Below are positions 16,006-24,574 of a stretch of DNA of 52,637 bases, one piece after another. Under the pieces are notes generated by a model, which did no database searches, had not been told where the DNA came from, and worked only from the letters and a program-made list of their open reading frames with translations. The translations under genes were made by a program, and so were the position numbers. Origin of the DNA: Actinoallomurus sp048498315 (GTDB taxonomy: Bacteria; Actinomycetota; Actinomycetes; Streptosporangiales; Streptosporangiaceae). The stretch spans positions 1 through 52,637 of the forward strand of contig JBEHYF010000016.1 of assembly GCA_048498315.1 (NCBI GenBank). Direction: 5' to 3'. Every line of letters starts with the position of its first letter. Positions within the stretch are counted from its first letter, which is position 1.

Positions 16006-16275
16006 CTACAGGTCCGACTCGCGAAGGGCGGTCAGCTCGTCGTCGTAGGCCTGCCCCATGCCCGCGAGGTGATCCAGGACGGCCTGGGCCTCCGACGTGG
16101 AGATCTTCGACAGCGCGAACCCGACGTGGACGAGCACCCAGTCGCCGGCCCGCAGGTCCGCCCGGTCGAGCAGCCCGATGTTCACCCGCCGCCGGACGCC
16201 GCCCACGTCGACGGTGGCCAGGTCTCCGGGCGTGTCGTCGAACGCGACCAGCTCAGCGGGAATGCCGAGGCACAT
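16006..16275 (-). CDS. hypC: hydrogenase assembly chaperone HypC
   Basis: An 89-residue chaperone for the Fe(CN)2CO unit and the immature large subunit. The ATG at 16275 gives MCLGIPAEL with Cys at position 2, as the mechanism requires. An ATG at 16281 would displace the Cys and directly abuts GGAGG, whereas from 16275 the GGAGG is 6 nt away; sequence and function agree on 16275. The motif DWVLVHVGFAL is typical. It heads the hypCDE operon. Confidence 0.95.
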   Translation of the reverse strand: MCLGIPAELVAFDDTPGDLATVDVGGVRRRVNIGLLDRADLRAGDWVLVHVGFALSKISTSEAQAVLDHLAGMGQAYDDELTALRESDL

Positions 16276-16701
16276 CGGCATCCTCCGTAGTCTGTCGGCG
16301 GCCGGTCCGCCGCTCGCTTCGGTGAGTCGGCGCGAGCGGTCGGGCCGGGAGTACGGCGTCTGGTGCGGGCATGGAAGGACTCTGACGATCAGGTGGCGGC
16401 CACGCCGCGACGAGCGGGTCGGTTGCGTTGAGGTCCCTACCCCGATCCCCAGAACGGCTTGGATGTGCGCTGCCTGGGAAATGGCAAAGTCGCAACCGCA
16501 ATCCCTGACATTTCCGGGCGCCTGCGGTCTCCGTCGCGGGCCGACGCCGTGCTGGGGTACCGCCGGGCGGCTCAGGTGTCGGTACCGCGGCGCCGGTGGG
16601 CCCGTACGGGTCGCGCACGCCGCAGACCTCCGCCGCGCATCAGCGGCGCCGGCCGCCCGGGTCGGGGAACAGCATCCCGCACTCCGGGGCGGCGCAGTGG
16701 G
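16276..16701. promoter_or_regulatory. upstream region of hypCDE with an inverted repeat
   Basis: No gene is recognised in these 426 nt. A 7-bp inverted repeat, GGAAATG at 16477-16483 and CATTTCC at 16509-16515 with a 25-nt spacer, stands in a locally less GC-rich patch about 200 nt upstream of hypC. It could be a pair of half-sites for a regulator, or chance. The 16660-16700 end holds GC-rich sequence after the convergent phospholipase gene. Confidence 0.35.
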
Positions 16702-17946
16702 CTAGCTGTCCTCGGCCTGCCTGGGGTCGACGGGGATCGTCGGGAGCTCGCCCAGCGCGCGCTGTTTCGCGGTGATCGACGAGGCGGCGGCGAGCTGGGC
16801 GTCGAAGTTGTTCAGGTAGGCCTGGTAGGTGGCCGAGCTGTAGACCTTCATGTCCGACTCGTCGTTGTGGTACAGGCCGTTCGCGGTGTAGTTCGCCGAG
16901 CCGGTCACGACGATCTTCCGGCCGCTCACGCCGTTGTAGCGGCCGTCGATCAGCAGGTACTTGTCGTGCGTGTAGTGCGCGGCGTAGCCGTTCGCGTCGG
17001 TGCCGTGCGTGCTGTCGCGGACGTCGACCTTGGAGTCCGCCAGCGTCGACCGCACGGACGGGTCGACCTCGCTCTTGGTGTAGAGCACGGTCACCTTGCA
17101 GCCCTTCCCGGCCATCGTGGCGAGCTGCCGGGCGAGGGCGATCCGGTTGCTGGTCCATTCGAACATGGCGACGCGGACCTGTGTCGGGTAGGTGCGCGAG
17201 CAGGTGACGAGCTTCAGCATGCCGAGCACGGTGTCGCTCCCGCTGCGAGCCTTGGGCCAGAAATACGCCTTCGGGTTCGAGCCGTACGTCCAGTAGTAAT
17301 TCGGCTTATGGGTTCCCACGGCGCCCTTGGACATGTCGGTGAAGGTCTTGACGTAGGCGTTGTAGAGGCCGGTGTCGCCCACGTACGTGTAGCTGTTGTT
17401 CCAGGCGACCTCGGCCTGCGCTCGCGTCGGGTTGGCGCTGGACACCGTCACCGTCCGCGTTCCGCCGCCGGAGAAGAGGTAGAACTTGCTGTGCAGCGAT
17501 CCCTCGGGCTTGCCGTCGACGTAATAGTGGGCCACACAGCCGCCGGAGCACAGGAGGGCGTAGCTGCTGGCGCTGCTGGTGCTCATCCGGCTGCCCAGCT
17601 CGGCTACGAGCTCGTTCCACAGGGAGTTCTTGCCGTGCGCGTCCATCAGCACCTTGACGTACACGCCGCGTTTGTGGGCCGCGATCAGTTTGTCGGCGAA
17701 TTCGCTCAGGGTGATGCTGTAAATGGCGACACGGATCACCGAGCCGCGGGGTGCGGTGTCGATGTTCTTTTCGATCTGCCGCATTATGGCGTATTGCTGG
17801 TCGGTGGTGCCTTCCGGGTTGTTGAAAACCGGCCCGGCCTGCGGTGCGAACGCCGTGGCGGCCTCGGCGCTCCCCGCGGAACCCGTGCCGATGGCCGTGA
17901 CGATGACCGTCAAACCGGCGATGCCCACCAAGTGCCGACGTTTCAT
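16702..17946 (-). CDS. secreted phospholipase D-like protein
   Basis: A 414-residue protein with a Sec signal peptide (basic MKRRH, hydrophobic to about 20, AEA-A near 27-30). It has two HKD-type half-sites of the phospholipase D superfamily: LHSKFYLF near 153, and YTHDKYLLID near 330 followed by GSANYT. The two HxK motifs build one active site that cleaves phosphodiester bonds in phospholipids or nucleic acids. The ATG at 17946 has GGGGGAG 4 nt upstream. Its own promoter is described at 17982-18010. It is monocistronic and converges on the hypC upstream region. The substrate cannot be told from sequence. Confidence 0.88.
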   Translation of the reverse strand: MKRRHLVGIAGLTVIVTAIGTGSAGSAEAATAFAPQAGPVFNNPEGTTDQQYAIMRQIEKNIDTAPRGSVIRVAIYSITLSEFADKLIAAHKRGVYVKVLMDAHGKNSLWNELVAELGSRMSTSSASSYALLCSGGCVAHYYVDGKPEGSLHSKFYLFSGGGTRTVTVSSANPTRAQAEVAWNNSYTYVGDTGLYNAYVKTFTDMSKGAVGTHKPNYYWTYGSNPKAYFWPKARSGSDTVLGMLKLVTCSRTYPTQVRVAMFEWTSNRIALARQLATMAGKGCKVTVLYTKSEVDPSVRSTLADSKVDVRDSTHGTDANGYAAHYTHDKYLLIDGRYNGVSGRKIVVTGSANYTANGLYHNDESDMKVYSSATYQAYLNNFDAQLAAASSITAKQRALGELPTIPVDPRQAEDS

Positions 17947-17981
17947 GTGCTCCCCCGCCTAAACGCCAAATATTCGCCGTG

Positions 17982-18010
17982 ACAGTACCAAGATCTGTCG
18001 ACACTTGCAA
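17982..18010 (-). promoter_or_regulatory. promoter of the phospholipase D-like gene with direct repeats
   Basis: Read on the minus strand, TTGCAA (18010-18005) and TACTGT (17987-17982) are 17 nt apart, a good vegetative -35/-10 pair, about 35-40 nt upstream of the ATG. The element GACAGATC occurs twice in direct orientation (18020-18013 and 17999-17992), 21 bp apart, one just upstream of the -35 and one in the spacer. That spacing is two helical turns and suggests a regulator binding on one face. Confidence 0.6.
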
Positions 18011-18048
18011 CGGATCTGTCTAGATTTCCGTCATGGTGGCCGAAAGCG

Positions 18049-18071
18049 GTTATTTCGCTGAGCGAAATAAC
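18049..18071. promoter_or_regulatory. perfect 11-bp palindrome (operator-like)
   Basis: GTTATTTCGCT (18049-18059) and its exact reverse complement AGCGAAATAAC (18061-18071) flank a single G. The site is AT-rich in GC-rich DNA and lies between the phospholipase promoter and the thiamine-diphosphate enzyme gene, about 185 nt before the latter. With one central base it cannot form a hairpin loop, so a dimeric DNA-binding protein is the likely reader. Confidence 0.7.
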
Positions 18072-18255
18072 GGGCGAGGGCCGCGGTCCGCCGGGTCCAT
18101 TCGCCGCGGGTCCGGCGGGCGCGCGGCCGCGCCCCCGGATCGCCGGCCCGCCCTGCCCGTCACCCGGCGGGCATACCGGCCGGAGGGGTCGCCGGCGCCG
18201 GGCGTCCGGAGGCTCCGCCGTACAGTTCGGGGCAGGCCGTTGCGAGGGGGTGACG

Positions 18256-19944
18256 ATGCGGGCGAACGAGAAGAGCACGCGTACCGGCGGCGAGGTGTTG
18301 GTGGCGCAGCTCGTCCGGCACGGCGTCCGGCGCGTCTTCTGCGTGCCGGGCGAGAGCTATCTCGCGGCGCTCGACGCGCTGCGGGACGCGCCCATCGAGC
18401 TCGTCGTGTGCCGTCAGGAGGGCGGCGCCGCGTTCATGGCCGAGGCGCACGGCAAGCTCACCTCACGCCCCGGCGTGGCCTTCGTGACCCGCGGACCCGG
18501 CGCGGCGAACGCGATGATCGGCGTGCACACGGCGTACCAGGACGCGACGCCGCTCGTGCTGCTCGTCGGCCTGGTGCCGCGCTCGCACCGCGACCGGCGC
18601 GCCTTCCAGGAGATCGACCTTCGCGGCCTGTTCGGCTCGACTGCCAAGCTCGTCGAGACCGCCGACGACGCCGCGCGCCTGCCCGAGCACGTCGCCCGCG
18701 CCTTCGCCGTCGCCGCCTCCGGCCGGCCCGGTCCGGTCGTGCTCGGCCTTCCGGAGGACATGCTGGCCGACCTCGTCACGGTGCCCGACGCGCACCCGAT
18801 CCCGATTCCGGAGGGTGCGGTCGGCGCGGACGAGCTGGACCGGCTCGCGGAGCTGCTGTCGGCGGCACGCCGGCCGCTCGTGCTGCTCGGCGGCAACCGG
18901 TGGACCGCGGAAGCGGTGCGCGACGTGTCCGGCTGGGCCGAGCGGTGGCGCCTGCCGGTGGTCACCGACTTCCGCTGTCAGGACCACATCGACAACGACA
19001 GCCCGTCTTTCGTCGGGCGGCTCGGCTTCGGACGGGACGAGGGCCTCGCCCGCACCCTCGCCTCCGCGGACCTCCTGATCACCGTGGGCACGCAGCTCGG
19101 CGACGTCGCCACCGACGGATTCGCCACCGTCGACCCGGACGCCCCGCCGCCGATCGTGCAGGTGACCCCGTACGCCGACCTCACCGGCACGGCGTACCGG
19201 CCGCGGCAGGTCATCATGGCCGCGCCCGCGGCGTTCGGAGCCGCCGTCCGCGGTCTCGCCCCGGCCGCGCCGCCGCCGTGGCGGGACGTGACGGCGCGGG
19301 CCCGAGAGGAGTACCTGCGCCACCGCGAGCCGCTGATCGAGGGCGACGAGCTCGACCTGGGCGCGGTGTTCGCGACGCTCGCGGAGCGGCTCCCCCGCGA
19401 CACGCTGGTGACCTGCGGCGCCGGCAACTACGCCATCTGGCCGCAGCGCTTCCTCGCCTACCGGGAGTTCCCCTCGCAGCTCGCGCCCCGGGGCGGCGCC
19501 ATGGGCTACAGCGTGCCGTCCGGCGTGGCCGCCGCCCTGGAGTACCCCGACCGGCCCGTCCTCACCGTGGCCGGGGACGGCTGCTTCCTGATGAACGGGC
19601 AGGAACTGGCCACCGCCGTCGCCGCAGGCGCGCGGCTGGTCGTGCTCGTCGTCAACAACGCCATGTACGGGACGATCCGCATGCACCAGGAGCGGATGTA
19701 TCCGGGCCGGGTCGCCGGCACGGACCTGGGCGAGGTCGACTTCGCCGCGTACGCGCGGTCGTTCGGCGCGAGCGGCGAGCGGGTGACCCGCACGGAGCAG
19801 TTCGCGCCCGCGCTGGAGCACGCGCTGGCGGCCGGGCGGCCCGCCCTGATCGAGCTCCGCGTCACCTCGGGCCGGCTCGCCCCCGGGCGTACGGTCGCCG
19901 ACGTGCGCGAAGCCGCCCGGACCGTCCGCGCCGCCGGGGGCTGA
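18256..19944 (+). CDS. thiamine-diphosphate enzyme, acetolactate-synthase-like
   Basis: A 562-residue enzyme of the pyruvate oxidase/acetolactate synthase/benzoylformate decarboxylase family. The N-terminal ThDP pyrimidine domain has CRQEGGAAFMAEA with the conserved Glu that activates the cofactor. The middle domain (190-330) lacks a clear FAD pattern by eye. The C-terminal domain has AGDGCFLMN followed by VNNAMYG, the GDG-NN magnesium/ThDP motif. The ATG at 18256 has GAGGGGG 5 nt upstream. No small regulatory subunit (IlvN) follows, so it is probably not the biosynthetic acetolactate synthase. The substrate (a 2-keto acid) is open. Confidence 0.88.
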   Translation: MRANEKSTRTGGEVLVAQLVRHGVRRVFCVPGESYLAALDALRDAPIELVVCRQEGGAAFMAEAHGKLTSRPGVAFVTRGPGAANAMIGVHTAYQDATPLVLLVGLVPRSHRDRRAFQEIDLRGLFGSTAKLVETADDAARLPEHVARAFAVAASGRPGPVVLGLPEDMLADLVTVPDAHPIPIPEGAVGADELDRLAELLSAARRPLVLLGGNRWTAEAVRDVSGWAERWRLPVVTDFRCQDHIDNDSPSFVGRLGFGRDEGLARTLASADLLITVGTQLGDVATDGFATVDPDAPPPIVQVTPYADLTGTAYRPRQVIMAAPAAFGAAVRGLAPAAPPPWRDVTARAREEYLRHREPLIEGDELDLGAVFATLAERLPRDTLVTCGAGNYAIWPQRFLAYREFPSQLAPRGGAMGYSVPSGVAAALEYPDRPVLTVAGDGCFLMNGQELATAVAAGARLVVLVVNNAMYGTIRMHQERMYPGRVAGTDLGEVDFAAYARSFGASGERVTRTEQFAPALEHALAAGRPALIELRVTSGRLAPGRTVADVREAARTVRAAGG

Positions 19945-20082
19945 GGACCCCTGCCCGCGGGCGGCCCGCCCAGTCGGGAGGCGTCCGCCGCCCACGCCGC
20001 GCGCATCGCCGGCGCCCGGCACCGCCCGTTCAGGCCGCGCGGCCCGGCCGTCGTCACCGGAGGCCCCCGTGGGGGGGTGGAC

Positions 20083-21318
20083 TCAGCGTGCGACCTGTCG
20101 ATGGGGCATCGCTTGGTCGCCGGGGGCCTGGAGAGGGTCCGGCGCGCCGGGACGCCGCGGCGGCAGCGCGCGGACGAGAAACGCGATCACGACCAGGGAG
20201 GTCGGCGCCCACCAGCGGTGTGCGTGGTCCCAGCCGTGCCCCGACAGGCGCGTCAGGTAGAGGTAGCCGGTGGCGGCCCAGGCGCTCGCGGCGGCGATGG
20301 CCGGCCAGGTGCCCCGGGTGGGCCGGGCGACCAGGTAGGGGAGCGGCCACATGAGGTACTGGGTGCCCAGCCGGTAGGTCACGATGATGAAGGCGAGCAG
20401 CAGCGCCACGGTCAGGTCGGCGGGCTCGGCCCGACGCCACAGCCACGCGGCGACCAGAACGCCCGCGGCCAGCACGGGCGTGCCTATGCGGGCGATGTGC
20501 GGCGAGACGACCTCCGCGCCGCCGGTCATGAGGGCGCTCCAGCCCCAGTCGCCGGTCACCGCGCGCGCCGACAGCGCGCCGGTCGCGGTGCGCCACAACC
20601 GGGGTACCGGCGTGTCCAGGAACACCGGGCTGCTGAGCAGGAACGCGGCCGGGACTGCGGCGGTCCAGCCCAGCACCGTCAGCCGGGACCGCAGGCCTCG
20701 CAAGGTGAGCAGCAACCCGGGCAGGAGCAGCACCGCCCAGCTCGCCGAGGTCACCGCCAGGCCGATGAGCAGGCCGGTGGCGTGGCGGCGCCCGCCGCGC
20801 GCGGTGAGCAGCGCGGCCACCCCGAGCAGCAGCATGAACGGCGGGAACTGGCCGTGGATGGCGCTGACCATGACGCCGAGCGGCGCGCAGGCGTACTGGA
20901 AGCTCCGCAGCTCGCGCTTGTCGCCGGCGAGCCGGCCGACCAGGGGGATCAGCGCCAGGTCGGCCAGGACCGGGACGACACGGGCGATAACGCTCCACGG
21001 CACGCCCAGCAGGAGCCCCAGCTCTCGCTGCCCGGCGAGCACGTAGGCCATGAACGGCAGGAAGTGCCAGCCGCCGGGGCGAACGTAGACGAGGGGGTCG
21101 TGGCCGCCGCGCACGGCGTTGGCGGTCGCGCGGAAGTCCTCCGCCAGGTCGTAGGGCTGCCAGGCGTCCACGGCCGCGATCGCCATGAGGGTGATCCGCA
21201 GCGCCGCGCCGAAGCCGAGCGCGACCCACAGCGGCGGCGCCCAGCCGCGGCGCGCCGCGACCAGGCCCAGGACGAGCCCGGCGGTAAGCGGCAGGCCCGC
21301 CACGACGACATGGAACAC
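20083..21318 (-). CDS. multi-pass membrane glycosyltransferase (GT-C fold)
   Basis: A 411-residue protein with about ten hydrophobic segments. The first large extracytoplasmic loop carries DLAEDFRATANAV and a downstream Asp/His region, the usual arrangement of GT-C enzymes that use polyprenyl-phosphate sugars. The GTG at 21318 has GAGAGGA 6 nt upstream. It is divergent from the epimerase gene at 21505 and belongs to the glycan cluster. Donor and acceptor cannot be read from the sequence; a mannosyl- or arabinosyl-type transferase is a reasonable class guess. Confidence 0.75.
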   Translation of the reverse strand: MFHVVVAGLPLTAGLVLGLVAARRGWAPPLWVALGFGAALRITLMAIAAVDAWQPYDLAEDFRATANAVRGGHDPLVYVRPGGWHFLPFMAYVLAGQRELGLLLGVPWSVIARVVPVLADLALIPLVGRLAGDKRELRSFQYACAPLGVMVSAIHGQFPPFMLLLGVAALLTARGGRRHATGLLIGLAVTSASWAVLLLPGLLLTLRGLRSRLTVLGWTAAVPAAFLLSSPVFLDTPVPRLWRTATGALSARAVTGDWGWSALMTGGAEVVSPHIARIGTPVLAAGVLVAAWLWRRAEPADLTVALLLAFIIVTYRLGTQYLMWPLPYLVARPTRGTWPAIAAASAWAATGYLYLTRLSGHGWDHAHRWWAPTSLVVIAFLVRALPPRRPGAPDPLQAPGDQAMPHRQVAR

Positions 21319-21504
21319 CCTTTATCCTCTCATCTGCGAAATCATCATGCCGGACGCCGGGGAGCGATCACCGCCCGCCCGGCGGCGCCCCGCCGGCGGC
21401 GCCCGGGACATGTGCCGCCTCGCGGGCGGCACGGGCGTTCCGTTAGGTTGGCGGCGGCCGGGGCCGGCGTGGACCGGTGAGCGTATGCGGTGAGGGAGTC
21501 GCCT

Positions 21505-22497
21505 GTGTCGGATGGGATCGAGCTTAACGGGGCGCGGGTGCTCGTCACCGGAGGGTCCGGGTTCATCGGGAGCCGCCTGGTGGCGGCCCTGCTGGCCGCC
21601 GGGGCCGAGGTGGTGGTGGCCGACAAGAAGCCCAATCCCGACCCGGCCGTGCGAACGATCGCCGGGGATCTGTGCGACCCCGAGGTCCGCCGGGCCGCGG
21701 TCGTGCCCGGCCTGGACGGGATCGTCCACCTGGCCGCGATGACGTCGGTGCTGCAGTCGGTGCAGGACCCCGAGGGGGTCTACCGGCTCAACGTCGACGC
21801 GTCCGCGGGCCTGCTGGAGCTGGCCCGGGAGGCCGGCGTACCGCGGTTCGTGTTCGCCTCCACCAACGCGGTCACCGGCGACGTCGGCGCCACGCCGATC
21901 ACCGAGCAGGCGCCGCTGCGGCCGCTGACCCCGTACGGCGCGACCAAGGCGGCCGTGGAGATGCTGCTCAGCGCGTACGCCGCGGCGTACGGGATGCGGG
22001 CGTGCGCGCTGCGGTTTGCGAACGTCTACGGCCCCGGCATGCTGCACAAGGACAGTTTCGTCCCGCGCCTGATGCGGGCCGCCGCGGCCGGCGGCGGCGT
22101 CCAGGTGTACGGCGACGGCGAGCAGCTCCGCGACTACGTACACGTCGACGACGTCGTCCAGGCGATCCTGCTCGCCTGGCGGACCCGGCGCACCGGCCCG
22201 CTCATCATCGGGTCGGGCCGGTCGGTGACCGTCAACACGCTGATAACCGCCGCCCGCGAGGTCACCGGGGCGGCCATCCCCGTCCAGCACGTCCCGGCCA
22301 AGGCGGGGGAGATGCCCGCCGTCGTGCTCGACATCTCGGCCGCCCGCAAGCTCGGCTACGAGCCGCGCTACGACCTGCGCTCCGGCATGGCGACGGTGTG
22401 GCCCGACTTCGCGCCGCAGGAGGCCGCGACCGGGCGAAGCGAGGGCACCGCCGAGCACCGCGTTCCGGCCACGAGGCCGGCGAAGGAGGTCTCGTGA
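21505..22497 (+). CDS. NAD-dependent sugar epimerase/dehydratase
   Basis: A 330-residue extended short-chain dehydrogenase acting on a nucleotide sugar. It has the Rossmann motif TGGSGFIG near residue 15, HLAAMTSV, the STNAV serine region, and the catalytic YGATK pair. RFANVYGPG and DGEQLRDYVHVDD are typical of UDP-glucose 4-epimerase-like enzymes. The GTG at 21505 has GAGGGAG 6 nt upstream; the GTG at 21490 lacks a site. The GTGA at its end overlaps the start of the GT2 gene by 4 nt, so the two are coupled. The product sugar is unknown. Confidence 0.85.
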   Translation: MSDGIELNGARVLVTGGSGFIGSRLVAALLAAGAEVVVADKKPNPDPAVRTIAGDLCDPEVRRAAVVPGLDGIVHLAAMTSVLQSVQDPEGVYRLNVDASAGLLELAREAGVPRFVFASTNAVTGDVGATPITEQAPLRPLTPYGATKAAVEMLLSAYAAAYGMRACALRFANVYGPGMLHKDSFVPRLMRAAAAGGGVQVYGDGEQLRDYVHVDDVVQAILLAWRTRRTGPLIIGSGRSVTVNTLITAAREVTGAAIPVQHVPAKAGEMPAVVLDISAARKLGYEPRYDLRSGMATVWPDFAPQEAATGRSEGTAEHRVPATRPAKEVS

Positions 22498-23354
22498 GCC
22501 GGCCGGCCATGAGCGGCATCGATGAGGCGGCCGGCGTCGACGAGGCCGCGCTCGCGGCCTTCACCGCCGAGTACGGCGCCGGGCTGCCGCCGGTCGCGGT
22601 CGTCATCGCCGCCTACAACGAGGAGGACGGCATCGGCGACGTCGTCGCGTCCATCCCGCAGACCGTCGCGGGGCTGGACACGGCGACGATCGTGGTCGTC
22701 GATGGGGCGGCCGACGATACGGCGGCCGTCGCTCGCAAGCACGGCGCGCTGGTGTGCGACGTGCCGGTCAACCGCGGGCAGGGTGCGGCGCTGCGGCTGG
22801 GCTACCGCATCGCGCGGGAGGGCGGCGCCGCCTACATCGTCACCACCGACGCCGACGGCCAGTACGACTCGGCGCAGATCGAGCGCGTGCTGGCGCCGAT
22901 CCTGCGCGACGAGGCCGACTTCGTGACCGGCTCCCGCATCCTCGGACGGCAGGAGACCTATGACCGCGTCCGCCGCCTCGGCGTGCACGTGTTCGCGTGG
23001 CTGGTCAGCCGGCTGACCGGGCAGCGGATCACCGACACGTCGTTCGGGATGCGCGCGATGCGGGCGGAGGTCACCGCGGCCGTCACGCTGCGGCAGCCGC
23101 AGTACCAGGCGTCCGAACTGCTCATCAGCGTGATCGCGAAGGGTTACCGGGTCATGGAGGTGCCGGCCACGATGCGCGTGCGAGCGGCCGGCACCACCAA
23201 GAAGGGCGGCAACCTGGTGTACGGCTACCGCTACCTGCGGGTGGTGGTCGGCACGTGGTGGCGTGAGCGGTGTTCGGCCCGGTCGGCGCCGCCGGCGGCG
23301 TCCGCGCCGGCACCCGCGGGCGCACGGCCGGACCGGCCGCCGAAGACCACGTAG
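22494..23354 (+). CDS. family 2 glycosyltransferase, polyprenyl-phosphate sugar synthase-like
   Basis: A 286-residue GT-A enzyme like dolichol-phosphate mannose synthases. VVIAAYNEEDG opens the domain near 32, and the metal-binding TTDADGQYD lies near 121-129. VNRGQGAALRLGY, RITDTSFGMRAM and a GTTKKGGN stretch follow. It has no C-terminal membrane span, so it would act with a separate flippase such as the GtrA-like protein next door. It starts at GTG 22494 within the preceding stop, with AAGGAGGT just upstream. Its last 124 nt overlap the 3' end of the opposing GtrA-like gene. Confidence 0.85.
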   Translation: MSRPAMSGIDEAAGVDEAALAAFTAEYGAGLPPVAVVIAAYNEEDGIGDVVASIPQTVAGLDTATIVVVDGAADDTAAVARKHGALVCDVPVNRGQGAALRLGYRIAREGGAAYIVTTDADGQYDSAQIERVLAPILRDEADFVTGSRILGRQETYDRVRRLGVHVFAWLVSRLTGQRITDTSFGMRAMRAEVTAAVTLRQPQYQASELLISVIAKGYRVMEVPATMRVRAAGTTKKGGNLVYGYRYLRVVVGTWWRERCSARSAPPAASAPAPAGARPDRPPKTT

Positions 23355-23833
23355 TGGTACAGCACGAACTTCAGGAAGAACATCACCCCGTAGACGGCGA
23401 TGAAGGCCGCACCCACGAACGCCAGCCGCAGGCTCCCCGATGCGAACAGCCGGGGAGCCGTGCGGTCGGCCAGCCCGGTGGCCCACGCCGAGACGGCGAG
23501 GCTGGTCAGCGTGATCGCCCAGTAGGGCACCAGCTCGCGCCACAGGCTCGCGCGGCCGCGCCGGCCCCACGCCCACCATCGGTTCAGGACGTAGTTGACC
23601 ACCGCGCCGGCGGCCCACCCGGCGACCGACGCCGCCCGCGGGCCGAGCATGCCGGTGCCGTATGTCACCAGCAGCGCGACCTCGCTGGTGATCGCGGCCA
23701 GCACCGACCCGGCGGCGTACCGGGTGAACACGGTGTACCGGGCGATCAGTGTGCGCAGGGTGTGCCGGATCCCGGGGGAAGGCCGGGCACGGTCGCCGGC
23801 CGTGCCCTTCCGCCGCACCGCTGTGCCCGCCAT
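23231..23833 (-). CDS. GtrA-family membrane protein
   Basis: A 200-residue protein with four membrane spans (about 38-60, 66-85, 100-122, 135-165), opening FTRYAAGSVLAAITSEV and including NYVLNRWWAWG, the hallmark of GtrA proteins that help flip polyprenyl-linked sugars. A 35-residue hydrophilic tail ends the protein. It starts at ATG 23833 with GGAGGCG upstream and shares a base with the methyltransferase stop (TGATG). The GT2 next door probably makes the lipid-linked sugar it moves. The tail overlaps the GT2 gene in antisense. Confidence 0.85.
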   Translation of the reverse strand: MAGTAVRRKGTAGDRARPSPGIRHTLRTLIARYTVFTRYAAGSVLAAITSEVALLVTYGTGMLGPRAASVAGWAAGAVVNYVLNRWWAWGRRGRASLWRELVPYWAITLTSLAVSAWATGLADRTAPRLFASGSLRLAFVGAAFIAVYGVMFFLKFVLYHYVVFGGRSGRAPAGAGADAAGGADRAEHRSRHHVPTTTRR

Positions 23834-24558
23834 CACGCCTCCGGTACCCGGGCGACGGCCAGGACCGACTGGCCGAACGGGCTCGGCAGCAGCCGGTCGA
23901 GCACGCGGGTCGCGGGGACCACGAGCCGGTCGTACAGGCCGACCGCGCCGGAGTTCGGCGTCCGCGACCGGCCCATCCGCATGGCAGCCCACCAGGCGAG
24001 GCCGCCGAGCAGGTTCACCGGCCGCACCGACTCCGCGCGCAACCCGGCCCGCCGGATCGCGCTGGCCAGGGTGGCCGGCGTGTACCGGCGGACGTGCCCG
24101 ACCCTGCGGTCGAAGTCGCTGTACAGGCTCTGGTACCCCGGCACCCACACGACGATCGTGCCACCGGGCACCACCGAACGGGCCGGCGACGCGAGCACCC
24201 CGGCGTCGTCGAAGTGCTCCAGCACGTTGATCGCCACCCCTGAGTCGACCGGCCGGTCGAGGCGGTCGCCCGCTGCGAGGTCGAACCGGCACGCCTCGGC
24301 CCCGTCCACGCCGTCGAACCGCTCCTTCAGCAGCGCGACCGCGTCCGGGTCGACGTCGGAGACGACCAGGCGCTCCCGGCCGGTGAACTGGGCCGCGAAC
24401 TCGCCCAGGCCCGCGCCCACCTCCAGCACGCTGCACCCGCAGTGCGGGGCGATCAGGTCGTACTGGTAGCGCCGGTACCGCGGCTTGTCCGCACCCGCCT
24501 CCTCACCGCCGACCGTGCGTCCCGTGGCGCGCGCGAACGCGCCCACTTCGTGACCCAT
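23833..24558 (-). CDS. class I SAM-dependent methyltransferase
   Basis: A 241-residue Rossmann-type methyltransferase. The SAM-binding motif I is VLEVGAGLGEF near 44-54, with VVSDVDPDAV as the acidic end of strand 2, FDLAAGD and the NVLEHFDD post-II motif. It is followed by GGTIVVWVPGYQSLYS, common in glycan-cluster methyltransferases. Between the SQD1-like gene (16 nt upstream) and the GtrA gene (overlapping), it is part of one minus-strand operon. A sugar or lipid O-methylation is inferred from context. Confidence 0.85.
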   Translation of the reverse strand: MGHEVGAFARATGRTVGGEEAGADKPRYRRYQYDLIAPHCGCSVLEVGAGLGEFAAQFTGRERLVVSDVDPDAVALLKERFDGVDGAEACRFDLAAGDRLDRPVDSGVAINVLEHFDDAGVLASPARSVVPGGTIVVWVPGYQSLYSDFDRRVGHVRRYTPATLASAIRRAGLRAESVRPVNLLGGLAWWAAMRMGRSRTPNSGAVGLYDRLVVPATRVLDRLLPSPFGQSVLAVARVPEA

Positions 24559-24574
24559 GAACGGATCCCGGCGG

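Noticed and set aside
19957..19969. GCGGGC-G-GCCCGC after the thiamine-diphosphate enzyme gene as terminator
   Set aside because: One central base cannot form a hairpin loop, and such GC words are frequent by chance here.
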